This document shows positions 39,530-49,194 of a stretch of DNA of 64,000 nt, piece by piece. Each line of letters opens with the position of its first letter. Position 1 is the stretch's first letter. The notes beneath the pieces are model-generated. The model was given only the letters and a program-made list of their open reading frames with translations, did not search any database and had not been told where the DNA came from. This DNA is from Streptomyces sp. DI166 (lineage in GTDB: Bacteria > Actinomycetota > Actinomycetes > Streptomycetales > Streptomycetaceae). The DNA lies in contig NZ_FLSP01000026.1 of the NCBI RefSeq assembly GCF_900091315.1, positions 30,350 to 94,349 on the forward strand. Direction: 5' to 3'. A program made the position numbers and the translations under genes.

Positions 39530-41131
39530 GTGGAGTACAACCTTGCCGACCTGTTCGAGTCGGTCGTGGACGTCGCGCCGGACCGCGAGGCGCTGGTGTA
39601 CCTCGACCACCCCGGCACAGGTGCGGAGCGCAGGCTGACCTACGCCGAACTGGACGCGGCCGCGAACCGTATCGGGCACCACCTGCTGGACAGCGGGATC
39701 GGGCCCGGTGAGCACCTCGGGCTGCATCTGTACAACGGGGTCGAGTACCTGCAGACCGTGCTCGGCTGCCTCAAGGCGCGGATCGTGCCGGTGAACGTCA
39801 ACTACCGGTACGTGGAAGAGGAGTTGGTCTACCTCTACCGGGACGCGGATCTGGTGGCGGTGGTCTTCGACGCCGAGTTCGAGGACCGGGTGGCGGCGGC
39901 ACGGCCGCGTGCGGAGAAGCTGCGGCATCTGGTGCGGGTGGGCGAGGGCGGCTCGCTGGGAGTGCCCTTCGCCGAGGCGGAGGCGGCCGGTTCGCCGTCG
40001 CGGGGGTTCCCGGAGCGGTCGGGGGACGACCAGTTCATCATCTACACCGGCGGGACGACCGGGATGCCCAAAGGCGTGATGTGGCGCCAGGAGGACCTGT
40101 TCTTCGCCGGGCTGGGCGGCGGCGCGCCGACCGGTGAGCCGGTGAAGTCGCCCGAGGAACTGGCCGAACGGGTCGCCGCGGGCGGGTCCGGCATCACCTT
40201 CTTCCCCGCTCCCCCGCTGATGCACGGCACCTCCACGCTCACCGCGTTCATCGGCTTCAACTTCGGCCAACGGATCGTGCTGCACCGCAAGTTCGTGCCC
40301 GAGGAAGTACTGCGCACCGTCGAGAAGGAGAAGGTCTCCAGTATGTCGCTGGTGGGCGACGCGATGCTGCGACCGCTCATCGACGCCCTCAACGGCCCCA
40401 TGAAGGGCACCGACTGCTCGTCGATGTTCTCGGTCTCCTCGTCCGGCGCGATCATGTCGGAGACGGTGCGGCGGCAGTTCCTGGAACTGGTCCCGAACGT
40501 CATGCTGCTGAACAACTTCGGGTCCTCCGAGTCCGGTTTCAACGGCACGGCCACCGAGGACTCCGGTCCCCGGCGCGGCTTCCGGATCCGGGTCAACTCC
40601 CGTACACAGGTGGTCGATCCGGTCACCCATGAGCCGGTCGCGCCGGGCGAGGTCGGGCGGGTCGCGCAGTGCGGGCACGTCCCGCTCGGCTACTACAACG
40701 ACCCGGTGAAGACCGCCGAGACGTTCTTCGAGAAGGACGGGCAGCGCTGGGTGCTCCTCGGTGACATGGCCACCGTCGACGAGGAGGGCGTGGTGACCGT
40801 CCTCGGCCGCGGTTCGCAGTGCATCAACACGGGCGGCGAGAAGGTGTACCCGGAGGAGGTCGAGCAGGCCCTGAAGTCGCACCCCGACGTGTACGACGCG
40901 CTGGTCGCCGGGGTGCCGGACGCGAAGTGGGGCCACCATGTGGCCGCCGTCGTCCAGCTCCGCGAGGGCGCCGGTCGGCTCTCCCTGGAGGACCTCCAGG
41001 CGCACTGCCGTACACATCTCGCCGGGTACAAGATCCCGCGCCAGCTGGTACTGACGGACACGGTGCGCCGGTCGCCGAGCGGCAAGGCGGACTACCGGTG
41101 GGCACGGGAGGTGGCCCTGGGGGCGCGGTAG
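39530..41131 (+). CDS. acyl-CoA synthetase (FadD-like, ANL superfamily)
   Basis: The 533-residue ligase activates a fatty or aromatic acid as an acyl-adenylate and then an acyl-CoA. The ATP-binding P-loop YTGGTTGMPKGVM, the NNFGSSESGF motif, GDMATVDEEG and the C-terminal lysine region SGKADYRW are intact. GTG 39530 is preceded by AGGAGG. It is divergent from the crotonase-thiolase operon and would feed it. Medium- or long-chain and steroid-side-chain substrates are possible; the specificity cannot be read here. Confidence 0.88.
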   Translation: MEYNLADLFESVVDVAPDREALVYLDHPGTGAERRLTYAELDAAANRIGHHLLDSGIGPGEHLGLHLYNGVEYLQTVLGCLKARIVPVNVNYRYVEEELVYLYRDADLVAVVFDAEFEDRVAAARPRAEKLRHLVRVGEGGSLGVPFAEAEAAGSPSRGFPERSGDDQFIIYTGGTTGMPKGVMWRQEDLFFAGLGGGAPTGEPVKSPEELAERVAAGGSGITFFPAPPLMHGTSTLTAFIGFNFGQRIVLHRKFVPEEVLRTVEKEKVSSMSLVGDAMLRPLIDALNGPMKGTDCSSMFSVSSSGAIMSETVRRQFLELVPNVMLLNNFGSSESGFNGTATEDSGPRRGFRIRVNSRTQVVDPVTHEPVAPGEVGRVAQCGHVPLGYYNDPVKTAETFFEKDGQRWVLLGDMATVDEEGVVTVLGRGSQCINTGGEKVYPEEVEQALKSHPDVYDALVAGVPDAKWGHHVAAVVQLREGAGRLSLEDLQAHCRTHLAGYKIPRQLVLTDTVRRSPSGKADYRWAREVALGAR

Positions 41132-41230
41132 ACCGGGCGCCGCGGCCGGCCCGGAACCGTCCGACGGGCCGACCGGCGGGGAAGCTGGGATTCTGGAGGC
41201 AGCAGGGTCACCGGGACCCGGCGGACGACG

Positions 41231-43875
41231 GTGGTGAGCGGAGTGGTCACGGTCGAACCGAGCGGGCCGGGCGGGGCTGCCACGGAGCTTGATCCGCTGG
41301 GCGCCCCTTATCTTCCGGGGCGTTTCACCGTTCCGGCCCGGCCTCCCACGTTTCTGCGCCGCAAGCGGCTGCACGATCACCTCGACGAGGCCCTGACGAC
41401 GCCCTTGACCATGGTCAACGGGGCCGCGGGCGCGGGCAAGACCCTGCTGGTCGCCGACTGGGCCGACGGCCTGGACCTGCCGGTGTGCTGGCTCACCGCC
41501 GACGCCGATCTGGCTCCCGGGCTGTTCTGGGCCCATCTGATGCAGTCCCTGCACGGGCAGGGCGTGCTCACCCCCGGCGAGGTCGGCTCCCCGGCCGACG
41601 CGGACCAGGTGGACTCCAAGCTGCTGGCCCGCCTCGCGGTGGGGCTCGCCGGGCATCAGGGGCCCGTCGTGGTCGTACTCGACGAGTTCCACCGGGTCAC
41701 CGACCCGGGCATCGGTGAGCAGCTCGACTTCGTCCTCCAGCACGCCGGGCCCGCACTGCACCTGGTGCTCGTCACCCGCACCGAGCCCCTGCTGCCGCTG
41801 CACCGCTACCGCGCGGCCGGGACCCTCACCGAGATCCGCAACGCCGAGCTGGCCTTCACGCCCGAGGAGACGGTGGGTCTGCTCCGGCTGCACGGTCTGG
41901 AGCTGCCGCTGGCCGCCTGCCGGTGCCTGGTGGAGCGGACCGAGGGCTGGGCCGCGGGCCTCAGGCTGTGCGCCCTGGCCGCGCAGGACGCCGACGACGC
42001 CGAGGCCTACCTCAAGGAGTTCGAGGCCGGACAGAGCACGGTCGCCGACTATCTGCTCGGCGAGGTGCTCACCCTCCAGTCACCCGAGACGCAGGACCTG
42101 CTGCTGCGGGTCAGCATCCTGGACCGGTTCACCCCTGCGCTCGCCGACGCGCTCACCGGCCGGGACGACGCGGAACGGATCCTGGAGGGGCTGCGCCGCC
42201 GCAACGCCTTCGTGGAGTCGCTCGGGCACTCCCGGTACCGGCTGCACCCCCTGCTCCGGGAGATCCTGCGCTCCCACCTGGAGGTGACCCGGCCCGGTCT
42301 GCGCCGGCGCCTGCACCGGCTCGCGGCGCAGTGGCTGCACTACTCGGGCCACCTCCCCGAGGCCCTCGCGCACGCCGCCGCCGCGGGCGACTGGGAGTTC
42401 ACCGCCGCCGCCCTGGTCGACGACCTGGCCATCGGACAGCTGTTCACCGGACTGCGCGCCGGTGACCTCGCCGGGCTCTTCTCCGGCATGACCCCGCGGA
42501 CCACCACCCCCGCCGCCGAACTGATCCGCGCCGCCCGTGCCCTGGACCACCGCGACGTCACCCGCGGCCTCGCCCATCTGCACCGTGCCGAACAGACCCT
42601 GGCCACCGAGGCCACCGACCCCACGGCCGCCCAGCTCAGCTGCGCCCTCCTGGAGGCCCACGCGGCCCGGCTGACCGGCGCCCCGGGCCGGGCGGAGAAG
42701 GCGGCGCGGTCGGCCCAGGGGCTGACGGAGGAGGTCCGGGACGAGCGCCTGGAGCGGCATCCCGAGCTCAACGCCCTGCTGCTGACCCATCTCGGCGCGA
42801 CCCATCTGTGGGCCGGGCGATTCGACGAGGCGCGGGACGCCCTCGGCGCCGTCGTCGCCTCCCCCGTGGGAGCCGCGACGGCGCTGCCGCGTCAGGAGTG
42901 CCTGAGCCATCTCGCGCTCATCGACTACCTGGAGGGCTGGCTGGACCGGGCCGAACGCAAGGCGCTCGCCGCGCTGGCCGAGGCCGGGCGGTACGGGCTG
43001 CCGCCGACCTCGGGGTCGAGCGTGGGCCATCTGGTCCGCGCCGTGGTGGCCGTCGAGCGCGACGAACTCGACCTGGCCGAACGCCTGCTCGGCGAGGCGG
43101 CCGGATTCGGCCCCGGCGGAGCGGACGACCCGGTGACGGCGGCGGGCCGGGCGCTGGCCACCGCGCGGCTGCGCCTGGCGCAGGGGGACCTCCCCGCCGC
43201 GCTGGCCGCGACCGAGCCGACCTTCACGGCCGAGACGGTCTCCCCCTGGGAACGGGCCGGGCCGCCGCCCTCGCCAGTGCCGCGCACCTCGCCGGAGGCG
43301 ACCCGGAGACCGCCGCGCGGGCGCTGCTCGACGCCCCGGACGGCCAGACCCCGTGCGCGGTGCAGGCCGCGCGTGCCCTCCTCGCCACCGGCCACCCCGA
43401 GGCCGCGATCGAACTGCTCGACACCGTCCCGCCGGAAACCGACGCCGGGCCCGCCGTCACCGTGCCCGCCCTGCTCGCCCGCGCCCAGGCGCACAGCCTG
43501 GCGGGCGACCCCACGGCCGCCCGCCGCGTCCTCAGCCGCGCCCTGCTGGAGGCCCGCCGGGAACGCCTGCGCAGACCGTTCCTGGAGACCGGCCCCTGGC
43601 TGCACCGCATGCTCGCCCACGACCCCACCGAGACGTGGCTGACGGGGACCACCAAGCCCGGCGGAACCGCCCCGCTCGTCGTGGAGGACCTCAGCGAGCG
43701 CGAGCACGACGTACTGGTCCGGCTCGCCCGGATGATGTCCACCGAGGAGATCGCCGCCGACCTGTACGTCTCCGTCAACACCGTCAAGACGCACCTCAAG
43801 GGCGTCTTCCGCAAACTGGCGGTCAACCGCCGCACCGACGCCGTACGCCGGGCCCGCGAACTCGGCCTGTTGTGA
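41231..43875 (+). pseudogene. LuxR-family (LAL/MalT-like) regulator, frameshifted near 43258
   Basis: A large ATP-binding LuxR regulator: Walker A NGAAGAGKTLLVADW near residue 62, VVVVLDEFHRV Walker B, helical TPR-like repeats, and a C-terminal LuxR helix-turn-helix (DLSEREHDVLVRLARMMSTEEIAADL and VNTVKTHLKGVFRKLAVN, bases about 43690-43860). The first frame (41231 onward) loses homology after SPWERA at 43258; the rest continues in the -1 frame (AALASAAHLAGGDPETAARALL). Adding one base in the GGCCGGGCC run at 43256-43264 restores one frame of about 880 codons. This is either a real disruption or a homopolymer-type sequence error. The MFS exporter gene follows by 16 bases. Confidence 0.8.
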
Positions 43876-43891
43876 CCGAAGTGAGGTGGGC

Positions 43892-45484
43892 ATGGCGCGC
43901 TGGCGGGCTCTGATCGTTCTCGGGGCGGCCCAGTTCCTGATGGTGCTGGACACCTCCGTGATGAACGTGTCGATCAGCCAACTCGTCGAGGACTTCGACA
44001 CCGAGGTGACCGCCATCCAGGCCGTCATCACCCTGTACGCGCTGATGATGGCCGCCTTCATGGCCGTCGGCGCCAAACTCGGCGACATCCTGGGCCGCCG
44101 GCGGCTGTTCCTCATCGGCCTGGTGGTCTACGGCGTCGGCTCGGGGCTCACCGCGCTGGCACCGACGGTCGGGGTCCTGGCGGTCGGCTGGTCGGTGATC
44201 GAGGGGCTGGGCGCGGCCATGGTGCTGCCGGCCATGGCCGCGCTGGTCGCGGAGACCTACCGGGGCCCGGACCGTGCCGTGGCGTACGGCGTCATCGGCG
44301 GGCTGGCCGGTGCGGGCATCGCGGTGGGGCCGCTGCTCGGCGGCTGGGTGACGACGTACCTCACCTGGCGGCTGGTCTTCGCCGGGGAGGTCGTGGTCGT
44401 CGTCGCCATGCTGGTGTGCCACCGGGTGATCACGGAGGTCCCCAGGACCGGGCCGCGGCCCCGGATGGACGGCGTCGGCGCGGCCCTGTCCGCGGCGGGG
44501 CTCGGGCTCGGGGTGCTCGGGGTCCTGCAGAGCGGCTCCTGGGGCTGGGTCCAGCCGCGCAACCCGCCCTTCACGGTCCTCGGGTTCGCCCCGACGCTGT
44601 TCTTCGTCGCCGGATCGGCGCTCGTGCTGTACGCCTTCGTGGCCTGGGAGCGCCGCCGGGCCGCCCGGAACGCCGACCCGCTGGTGCACCTGACCCTCCT
44701 GGAGCGGCCCGCGCTGCGCGCCGGGCTGCTGACCATGCTCAGCCAGAACCTGATCCTGCTGGGCCTGTTCTTCGCCGTTCCGCTCTATCTCCAGGTCGTC
44801 CAGGGCTTCGACGCGTTCGAGACGGGACTGCGGCTGCTGCCGGTCTCCGTGACGATGCTCCTCGCCTCCCTCGGCGCCTCCCGGTTCGCCCGCAAGGTAG
44901 CGCCGCGCACCCTGGTCAGGGTCTCGCTGCTGACCCTCGCGGCGGCCGTGGTCTGGCTGCTGGCCACCATCGACCCGAAGATCGACGACTCCCAGTTCGC
45001 CGGTGCCATGGCTCTTCTGGGCCTCGGCATGGGCCTGCTCGTGTCGCAACTGGGCAACGTGGTGCAGTCCGGCGCCTTGGAGGAGGAGCGCAGCGAGGCC
45101 GGCGGTCTGCAGTACACCGCACAGAACCTGGGCTCGGCGCTGGGCACCGCGCTGATCGGCTCGCTGCTGATCGGCGCGCTCGCCCAGTCCTTCACCACGC
45201 ACGTCGAGGACGACCCCCGGCTGTCGGCCGAGGCCAGGGAACAGACGGGCATCGCCCTGGAGGCCGGGGTGTCCTTCGTCTCCACCGACCAGGTGCGTGC
45301 CGGGGCCGAGCGGGTCGGGCTGCCGCCCGCCGAGGTGGACGCCGTCACGGAGGACTACGCCGCCGCCCAGTTGAAGGGCCTCAAGGCGGCCGTTCTCGCC
45401 ACGGGCGGGATCACCCTGGCGACCTTCCTGGTGACGGCCCGGCTGCCGGGCCGCGCCGAAGCCGGGCACGGGGCGCAGTCATGA
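43892..45484 (+). CDS. MFS transporter, DHA2 (14-helix) family
   Basis: The 530-residue exporter has about 14 transmembrane helices and the family motif A-like LGDILGRRRLFLIGLVVYG. The N-terminal helix LIVLGAAQFLMVLDTSVMNVSISQL is typical of drug/proton antiporters of the EmrB/QacA class. The motif C-type GIAVGPLLGGW is present. The substrate is unknown. It lies 16 bases after the LuxR gene and ends in an ATGA overlap with the following membrane protein, so these genes may form one unit. Confidence 0.86.
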   Translation: MARWRALIVLGAAQFLMVLDTSVMNVSISQLVEDFDTEVTAIQAVITLYALMMAAFMAVGAKLGDILGRRRLFLIGLVVYGVGSGLTALAPTVGVLAVGWSVIEGLGAAMVLPAMAALVAETYRGPDRAVAYGVIGGLAGAGIAVGPLLGGWVTTYLTWRLVFAGEVVVVVAMLVCHRVITEVPRTGPRPRMDGVGAALSAAGLGLGVLGVLQSGSWGWVQPRNPPFTVLGFAPTLFFVAGSALVLYAFVAWERRRAARNADPLVHLTLLERPALRAGLLTMLSQNLILLGLFFAVPLYLQVVQGFDAFETGLRLLPVSVTMLLASLGASRFARKVAPRTLVRVSLLTLAAAVVWLLATIDPKIDDSQFAGAMALLGLGMGLLVSQLGNVVQSGALEEERSEAGGLQYTAQNLGSALGTALIGSLLIGALAQSFTTHVEDDPRLSAEAREQTGIALEAGVSFVSTDQVRAGAERVGLPPAEVDAVTEDYAAAQLKGLKAAVLATGGITLATFLVTARLPGRAEAGHGAQS

Positions 45485-46011
45485 GCTCCGAGGAGGCCCG
45501 GGCGGCGCGGGAGGCCCGCAAGGAACGGCGCGCCGAGCGGCGGGCGCACGCCGACTTCACCGGCGGTGTCTACGGCTCGCTGCTCGCGGCCTCCGTGGTG
45601 CTCGGCGCGGGCTCGCTCGGGAACTTCCCGCGGGTGGAGCTGGTGGTGCTGTTGGTGCTCACCGGCGTGGTGTTCTGGCTGGCGCACGTGCACGCCAAGC
45701 TGTTCGGGGAGCGGCTCGGGCAGCACGCCCTGGACCGGCACACCGTGCTGGCGGTGTGCCGCGAGGAGTGGCCCATCCTGCGGGCCTCACTGCCCCCGGC
45801 GCTCGCCGTGGCGGTCAGTCCGCTGCTGGGCCTGGATGTGCAGGGCGGCATCTGGCTGGCCCTCGTCGTGGCCGTGGTGGGCCAGGTGGGCTGGTCGGTG
45901 CGGGCGGCGCTGCGGGTGGGGGCGTCCTGGCGGCTGGTGCTCATCAGCGCGACGGTGAATCTGGTGCTGGGGCTGGTGATCGTCGCCTTCAAGCTGTGGG
46001 TGAAGCACTGA
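45481..46011 (+). CDS. integral membrane protein coupled to the MFS gene
   Basis: The 176-residue protein starts with a highly charged cytosolic helix (EEARAAREARKERRAERRAH) and then has about five transmembrane helices (YGSLLAASVVLGAG, LVVLLVLTGVVFWLAHVH, and others). I do not recognise a named family with confidence. Its ATG overlaps the MFS stop by ATGA, implying coupled translation and perhaps a joint role. Confidence 0.75.
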   Translation: MSSEEARAAREARKERRAERRAHADFTGGVYGSLLAASVVLGAGSLGNFPRVELVVLLVLTGVVFWLAHVHAKLFGERLGQHALDRHTVLAVCREEWPILRASLPPALAVAVSPLLGLDVQGGIWLALVVAVVGQVGWSVRAALRVGASWRLVLISATVNLVLGLVIVAFKLWVKH

Positions 46012-46036
46012 ACCTCGGCGGCCGCACCATCCCGTT

Positions 46037-46053
46037 TCACCTGTACCGGGTGA
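46037..46053. promoter_or_regulatory. TCACCT-N5-GGGTGA inverted repeat (copy 1 of 3)
   Basis: Near-perfect copy of the TCACCC-N5-GGGTGA motif, 104 bases before the 65-residue ORF. Other copies are at 47849-47868 and 48601-48617. Confidence 0.5.
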
Positions 46054-46157
46054 GGCCCCGCGGCGGCCGGCGCCGCAGGATCGTAGGGCGGGGTGCGCAA
46101 CGCCCCCGCGACGACCTGTCCTCCGCCCGCGCACCACCTTTCGCGGGGAGCACCGCC

Positions 46158-46355
46158 ATGCGCTACGAGATCCGTGTCGACGGCCAGATGTCGGAAACGC
46201 TCGCCAAGTCCTTCCCCGAGCTGAGTCATGTCGTGATGGCGGGACAGACCATCCTCTTCGGCCCGGTGGTCGACGAGGCCCACATCTACGGGCTCGTGGC
46301 CCGCTGCCAGTCCCTGGGACTGCGCATCGTGGAGATGCGCCGGCGGCCCGAGTGA
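46158..46355 (+). CDS. small conserved protein (65 residues)
   Basis: A short frame beginning MRYEIRVDGQMSETLAKSFPEL, with good GGGGAG upstream at 46145-46150. The composition (beta strand, helix, VEMRRR end) suggests a compact ferredoxin-like fold. No named family is recognised. The position just upstream of the DUF2252 gene on the opposite strand, with TCACCT-N5-GGGTGA upstream, places it in the stress-membrane cluster. Confidence 0.65.
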   Translation: MRYEIRVDGQMSETLAKSFPELSHVVMAGQTILFGPVVDEAHIYGLVARCQSLGLRIVEMRRRPE

Positions 46356-46368
46356 GGCCGCCCCGCCG

Positions 46369-47775
46369 TCACGCCGCGCGGGCGCTGACCCGGCCCGAGC
46401 GCGCCGCCGCGCCCAGCGCCTCGAAGTCCCGCTCGTTGCGGTCGGCGTACACCTGCGCGAACTGGACCAGCGCCCGGTCGAAGCGGTCGCTGCCGCCGAG
46501 GTAGGAGTCGATGGCGACGGGGTCGCCGGAGCGGGCGTGGGCACGGGCCAGGGAGGCCCCGCACAGCTGGGCGAACAGGTTCAGCAGCCGGGGGTCCATG
46601 GTCTCGGGGCGCGCGATGCCCTTCCAGTCCCGCAGCTGCCGTACGTAGAAGTCCCGGCCGCGGCCGTCCAGGCCCACCACGCGGGTCCAGCCCAGCAGGA
46701 TGTCGCTGGTGGTCTGGATGAGCCGCTGTCCCTCGACCACCCGGCGGCCCTGGTTGTCGTAGTCGTCGCCGCCGGTGTGCGCGGCGAGCACCGACTGCTG
46801 GGCCTCCTTGGCCTGGAGCAGCAGGGGATCGTCGTCGTTGCGGCCGAGCAGGAGCAGGATCCAGCAGCGGGTGCCGACGCTGCCTACGCCCACGACCTTG
46901 CGGGCCATGTCGACCAGCCGGAAATGGCGCAGCAGGTGGCGGCGCTCGGCGGACAGGCTGGCCCGGTACTGGTCGAGGACGGTGGCCAGTTCCTTCTCGG
47001 TGGCCGTGGTGTCGGGTCCGGCCAGCTCGGCGAGCGGGGTGATCAGCGGCGGGTCGGCGGCGATCCGGCGGCCCTCGGGGGTGTCGGTGGTGAGCTTGGC
47101 GAAGGCCTGGAGGTGGGTGCGGGTGCGCGCCTTGGCGGCGGCCTGCGCACTGCGGCGCCGGGCCCGCTTGTCCAGGGACGAGGCCATGAGTGCGCGCAGG
47201 CGGTCGGCGTCGTCCTGGGCGTACCAGACGTCCAGGGTGCGCATTCCGGCGAGCTGCCGGATGCGCAGCCGGTAGGCCCGTACGCACTCGCGTACCGCGG
47301 TGTCCTGCTCTCGGGTGGTGAAGCCGTTGGCGCGGGCGGCGATGACGAAGCTGGCGGCCAGGCGCTTGACGTCCCATTCGAAGGGGCCGACGAGGGTCTC
47401 GTCGAAGTCGTTGATGTCGAAGACGAGGTGCCGCTCCGGGGAGGCCAGCAGCCGGAAGTTCAGCAGATGGGCGTCCCCGCAGAGCTGGACGGTGAGCCCG
47501 GTGTCCGGGTGGGCGCCCAGATCGGCCGCCATGATGGCGGCGGCGCCGCGGTAGAAGCGGAACGGTGACTCCAGCATCCGTCCGTAGCGGATGGGCACCA
47601 GCTCCTGAAGCCGGGCCGCCGACTGGGCCTCGATCACGTCGACGGGGTCGAAGCGCTGCGATCCGGCCTCGAAACGCGCCTGGGCGGAACGGGGCACCCG
47701 GCGCCGGGCCTGCCTGCCGAGGGCCGCCCGCTCGCCCGGGGTCAGGTCGAAGGAGTACGTACTCCGTGCGATCAT
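46369..47775 (-). CDS. DUF2252 protein
   Basis: The 468-residue protein has the DUF2252 signature: PIRYGRMLESPFRFYRGAAAIM, VQLCGDAHLLNFRLL, and DINDFDETLVGPFEWDVKRLAAS (positions about 75-165). These motifs resemble the catalytic loop and metal site of kinase-like folds, but activity is unproven. ATG 47775 has a perfect AGGAGG upstream; the frame is open to 48150 without support. It is divergent from the HdeD-like gene across an inverted repeat. Confidence 0.85.
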   Translation of the reverse strand: MIARSTYSFDLTPGERAALGRQARRRVPRSAQARFEAGSQRFDPVDVIEAQSAARLQELVPIRYGRMLESPFRFYRGAAAIMAADLGAHPDTGLTVQLCGDAHLLNFRLLASPERHLVFDINDFDETLVGPFEWDVKRLAASFVIAARANGFTTREQDTAVRECVRAYRLRIRQLAGMRTLDVWYAQDDADRLRALMASSLDKRARRRSAQAAAKARTRTHLQAFAKLTTDTPEGRRIAADPPLITPLAELAGPDTTATEKELATVLDQYRASLSAERRHLLRHFRLVDMARKVVGVGSVGTRCWILLLLGRNDDDPLLLQAKEAQQSVLAAHTGGDDYDNQGRRVVEGQRLIQTTSDILLGWTRVVGLDGRGRDFYVRQLRDWKGIARPETMDPRLLNLFAQLCGASLARAHARSGDPVAIDSYLGGSDRFDRALVQFAQVYADRNERDFEALGAAARSGRVSARAA

Positions 47776-47846
47776 GGCCCGCCTCCTCGTCGGTAGCCCG
47801 CCACCGGGGCTGCGCGGCTCCACCCTCGCCGCCGCCCCGGCGAGAG

Positions 47847-47869
47847 GGATCACCCTTGGCGGGTGATCC
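47847..47869. promoter_or_regulatory. TCACCC-N5-GGGTGA inverted repeat (copy 2), 9-bp arms
   Basis: GGATCACCC (47847-47855) and GGGTGATCC (47861-47869) are perfect inverted repeats flanking TTGGC in the divergent promoter region of the DUF2252 and HdeD-like genes. Confidence 0.65.
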
Positions 47870-47968
47870 GGTATCGGGCGGTCCGGCGGGACGCTGGCCC
47901 GGTGGGGTCTCCCCGCACCGCCCCGCCGGGCCCCGGCGGCGGCGTGTCCCTGGGGGCGAGGAGGAGCG

Positions 47969-48592
47969 ATGACCGAATCGCAGGGCACGGCCGGGCCGTC
48001 GTCCGGGACCGACCCGTTCACCGGCAGGCCGCTCCGGGATGATCCCGAGGACGTCCTGGGCCGGCTGGGCGGGTCGTGGACCTGGATGCTGGGGTCCGCG
48101 CTGGCCACACTGGTGCCGGGCATCCTGCTCCTGGTGTGGCCGGATGCCACCCTTCAGGTCGTCGCCGTGCTCTTCGGCCTGTATCTGCTGGTCACGGGCG
48201 CGTTCCGGTTCGTGGCCGTGTTCGGCCAGGAGCGCGGCGAGCGGGTTCCCGGGCTGCTGATCTCGGTGCTGTTCGTGCTGGCCGGGGTGCTGTGCATGCG
48301 CAACCCCTTGCAGACCATCGCCGCCCTGTCGGTGATCGTCGGCGTGGTGTGGCTGGTGTCGGGCCTGCTGACCGCCTATACGGCCGTGGCCGCGAAGGAC
48401 CTGCCGCACCGGGGCGTGCTCTTCGCCGCGGCGCTGCTCGGCATCGTCGCGGGGATCGTGGTGCTGGCCCTGCCGAGCGAGTCGGCGGTGGCGCTGACCC
48501 GGCTGCTGGGCCTGTGGCTGGTGCTGCTGGGCCTGATGGAGATCGCGGTGGCCTTCGCCTGGCGGTCGGCGGTACGCCGGATCACCGCGTGA
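47969..48592 (+). CDS. HdeD-family (DUF308) membrane protein
   Basis: The 207-residue protein has about six transmembrane helices after a 35-residue polar N terminus, with the internally repeated DUF308/HdeD pattern (LVPGILLLVWPDATLQVVAVLFGLYLLVTGAFR, then LAGVLCMRNPLQTIAALSVIVGVVWLVSG). HdeD was described as an acid-resistance protein in enterobacteria; the role in actinobacteria is unknown. GAGGAGCG precedes ATG 47969. A 9+9 inverted repeat lies in its promoter region. Confidence 0.85.
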   Translation: MTESQGTAGPSSGTDPFTGRPLRDDPEDVLGRLGGSWTWMLGSALATLVPGILLLVWPDATLQVVAVLFGLYLLVTGAFRFVAVFGQERGERVPGLLISVLFVLAGVLCMRNPLQTIAALSVIVGVVWLVSGLLTAYTAVAAKDLPHRGVLFAAALLGIVAGIVVLALPSESAVALTRLLGLWLVLLGLMEIAVAFAWRSAVRRITA

Positions 48593-48599
48593 TCCTCGG

Positions 48600-48618
48600 C
48601 TCACCCCCTTTGGGTGAG
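48600..48618. promoter_or_regulatory. TCACCC-N5-GGGTGA inverted repeat (copy 3)
   Basis: CTCACCC (48600-48606) and GGGTGAG (48612-48618) flank CCTTT, 77 bases before the SHOCT-protein ATG. It could also act as a terminator stem after the HdeD-like gene. Confidence 0.6.
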
Positions 48619-48694
48619 GCCGGTCCCCCTTTGCCGTGTGCACGCTCGGAACGGACAACGACAGTCGGGCAACCGCCCGGACGGAGGCGACAAC

Positions 48695-49162
48695 ATGAGC
48701 ACAGCCACGTACCTCGCGTACGACTTCCCGCTCCTCAGCATGTTCTGGACGATGCTGTGGTTCTTCCTGTGGATCATGTGGTTCATCCTGCTGTTCCGGA
48801 TCATCGTGGACATCTTCCGCGACGACCAGCTCAGCGGCTGGGGCAAGGCCGGCTGGCTCCTGTTCGTCATCCTGCTGCCCTTCCTCGGCGTGCTCGTGTA
48901 CGTCATCGCCCGCGGCAAGAACATGGGCCATCGCGAGATCGCGCAGGCGCGCGCCCAGCAGGAGGCGTTCGACTCCTATATCCGCGACACCGCCGGTGGC
49001 CGCGCCAGCAGCGCCGACGAGCTGACCAAGCTGGCCCGGCTCAAGGAGAGCGGCGCCATCACGGAGGAGGAGTTCCAGCGGGCCAAGACACAGATCCTCA
49101 GCGACTCCGGGACCGCGGGCACCCACCAGGAACCGCAGTCCGCGACGGCGGCCGGCCGCTGA
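48695..49162 (+). CDS. PLDc_N/SHOCT-domain membrane protein
   Basis: The 155-residue protein has two or three membrane helices in a PLDc_N-like arrangement (WTMLWFFLWIMWFILLFRIIVDIF, then WLLFVILLPFLGVLVYVIARGK). It ends in a SHOCT motif (SSADELTKLARLKESGAITEEEFQRAKTQIL at about residues 104-134), a short domain found in many oligomeric or stress-linked proteins. GGAGG precedes ATG 48695. Lies between the HdeD-like and DUF7144-like genes on the same strand. Confidence 0.82.
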   Translation: MSTATYLAYDFPLLSMFWTMLWFFLWIMWFILLFRIIVDIFRDDQLSGWGKAGWLLFVILLPFLGVLVYVIARGKNMGHREIAQARAQQEAFDSYIRDTAGGRASSADELTKLARLKESGAITEEEFQRAKTQILSDSGTAGTHQEPQSATAAGR

Positions 49163-49194
49163 GGCCGGCGCACGAGATGAGATGAGGCAGCGGC

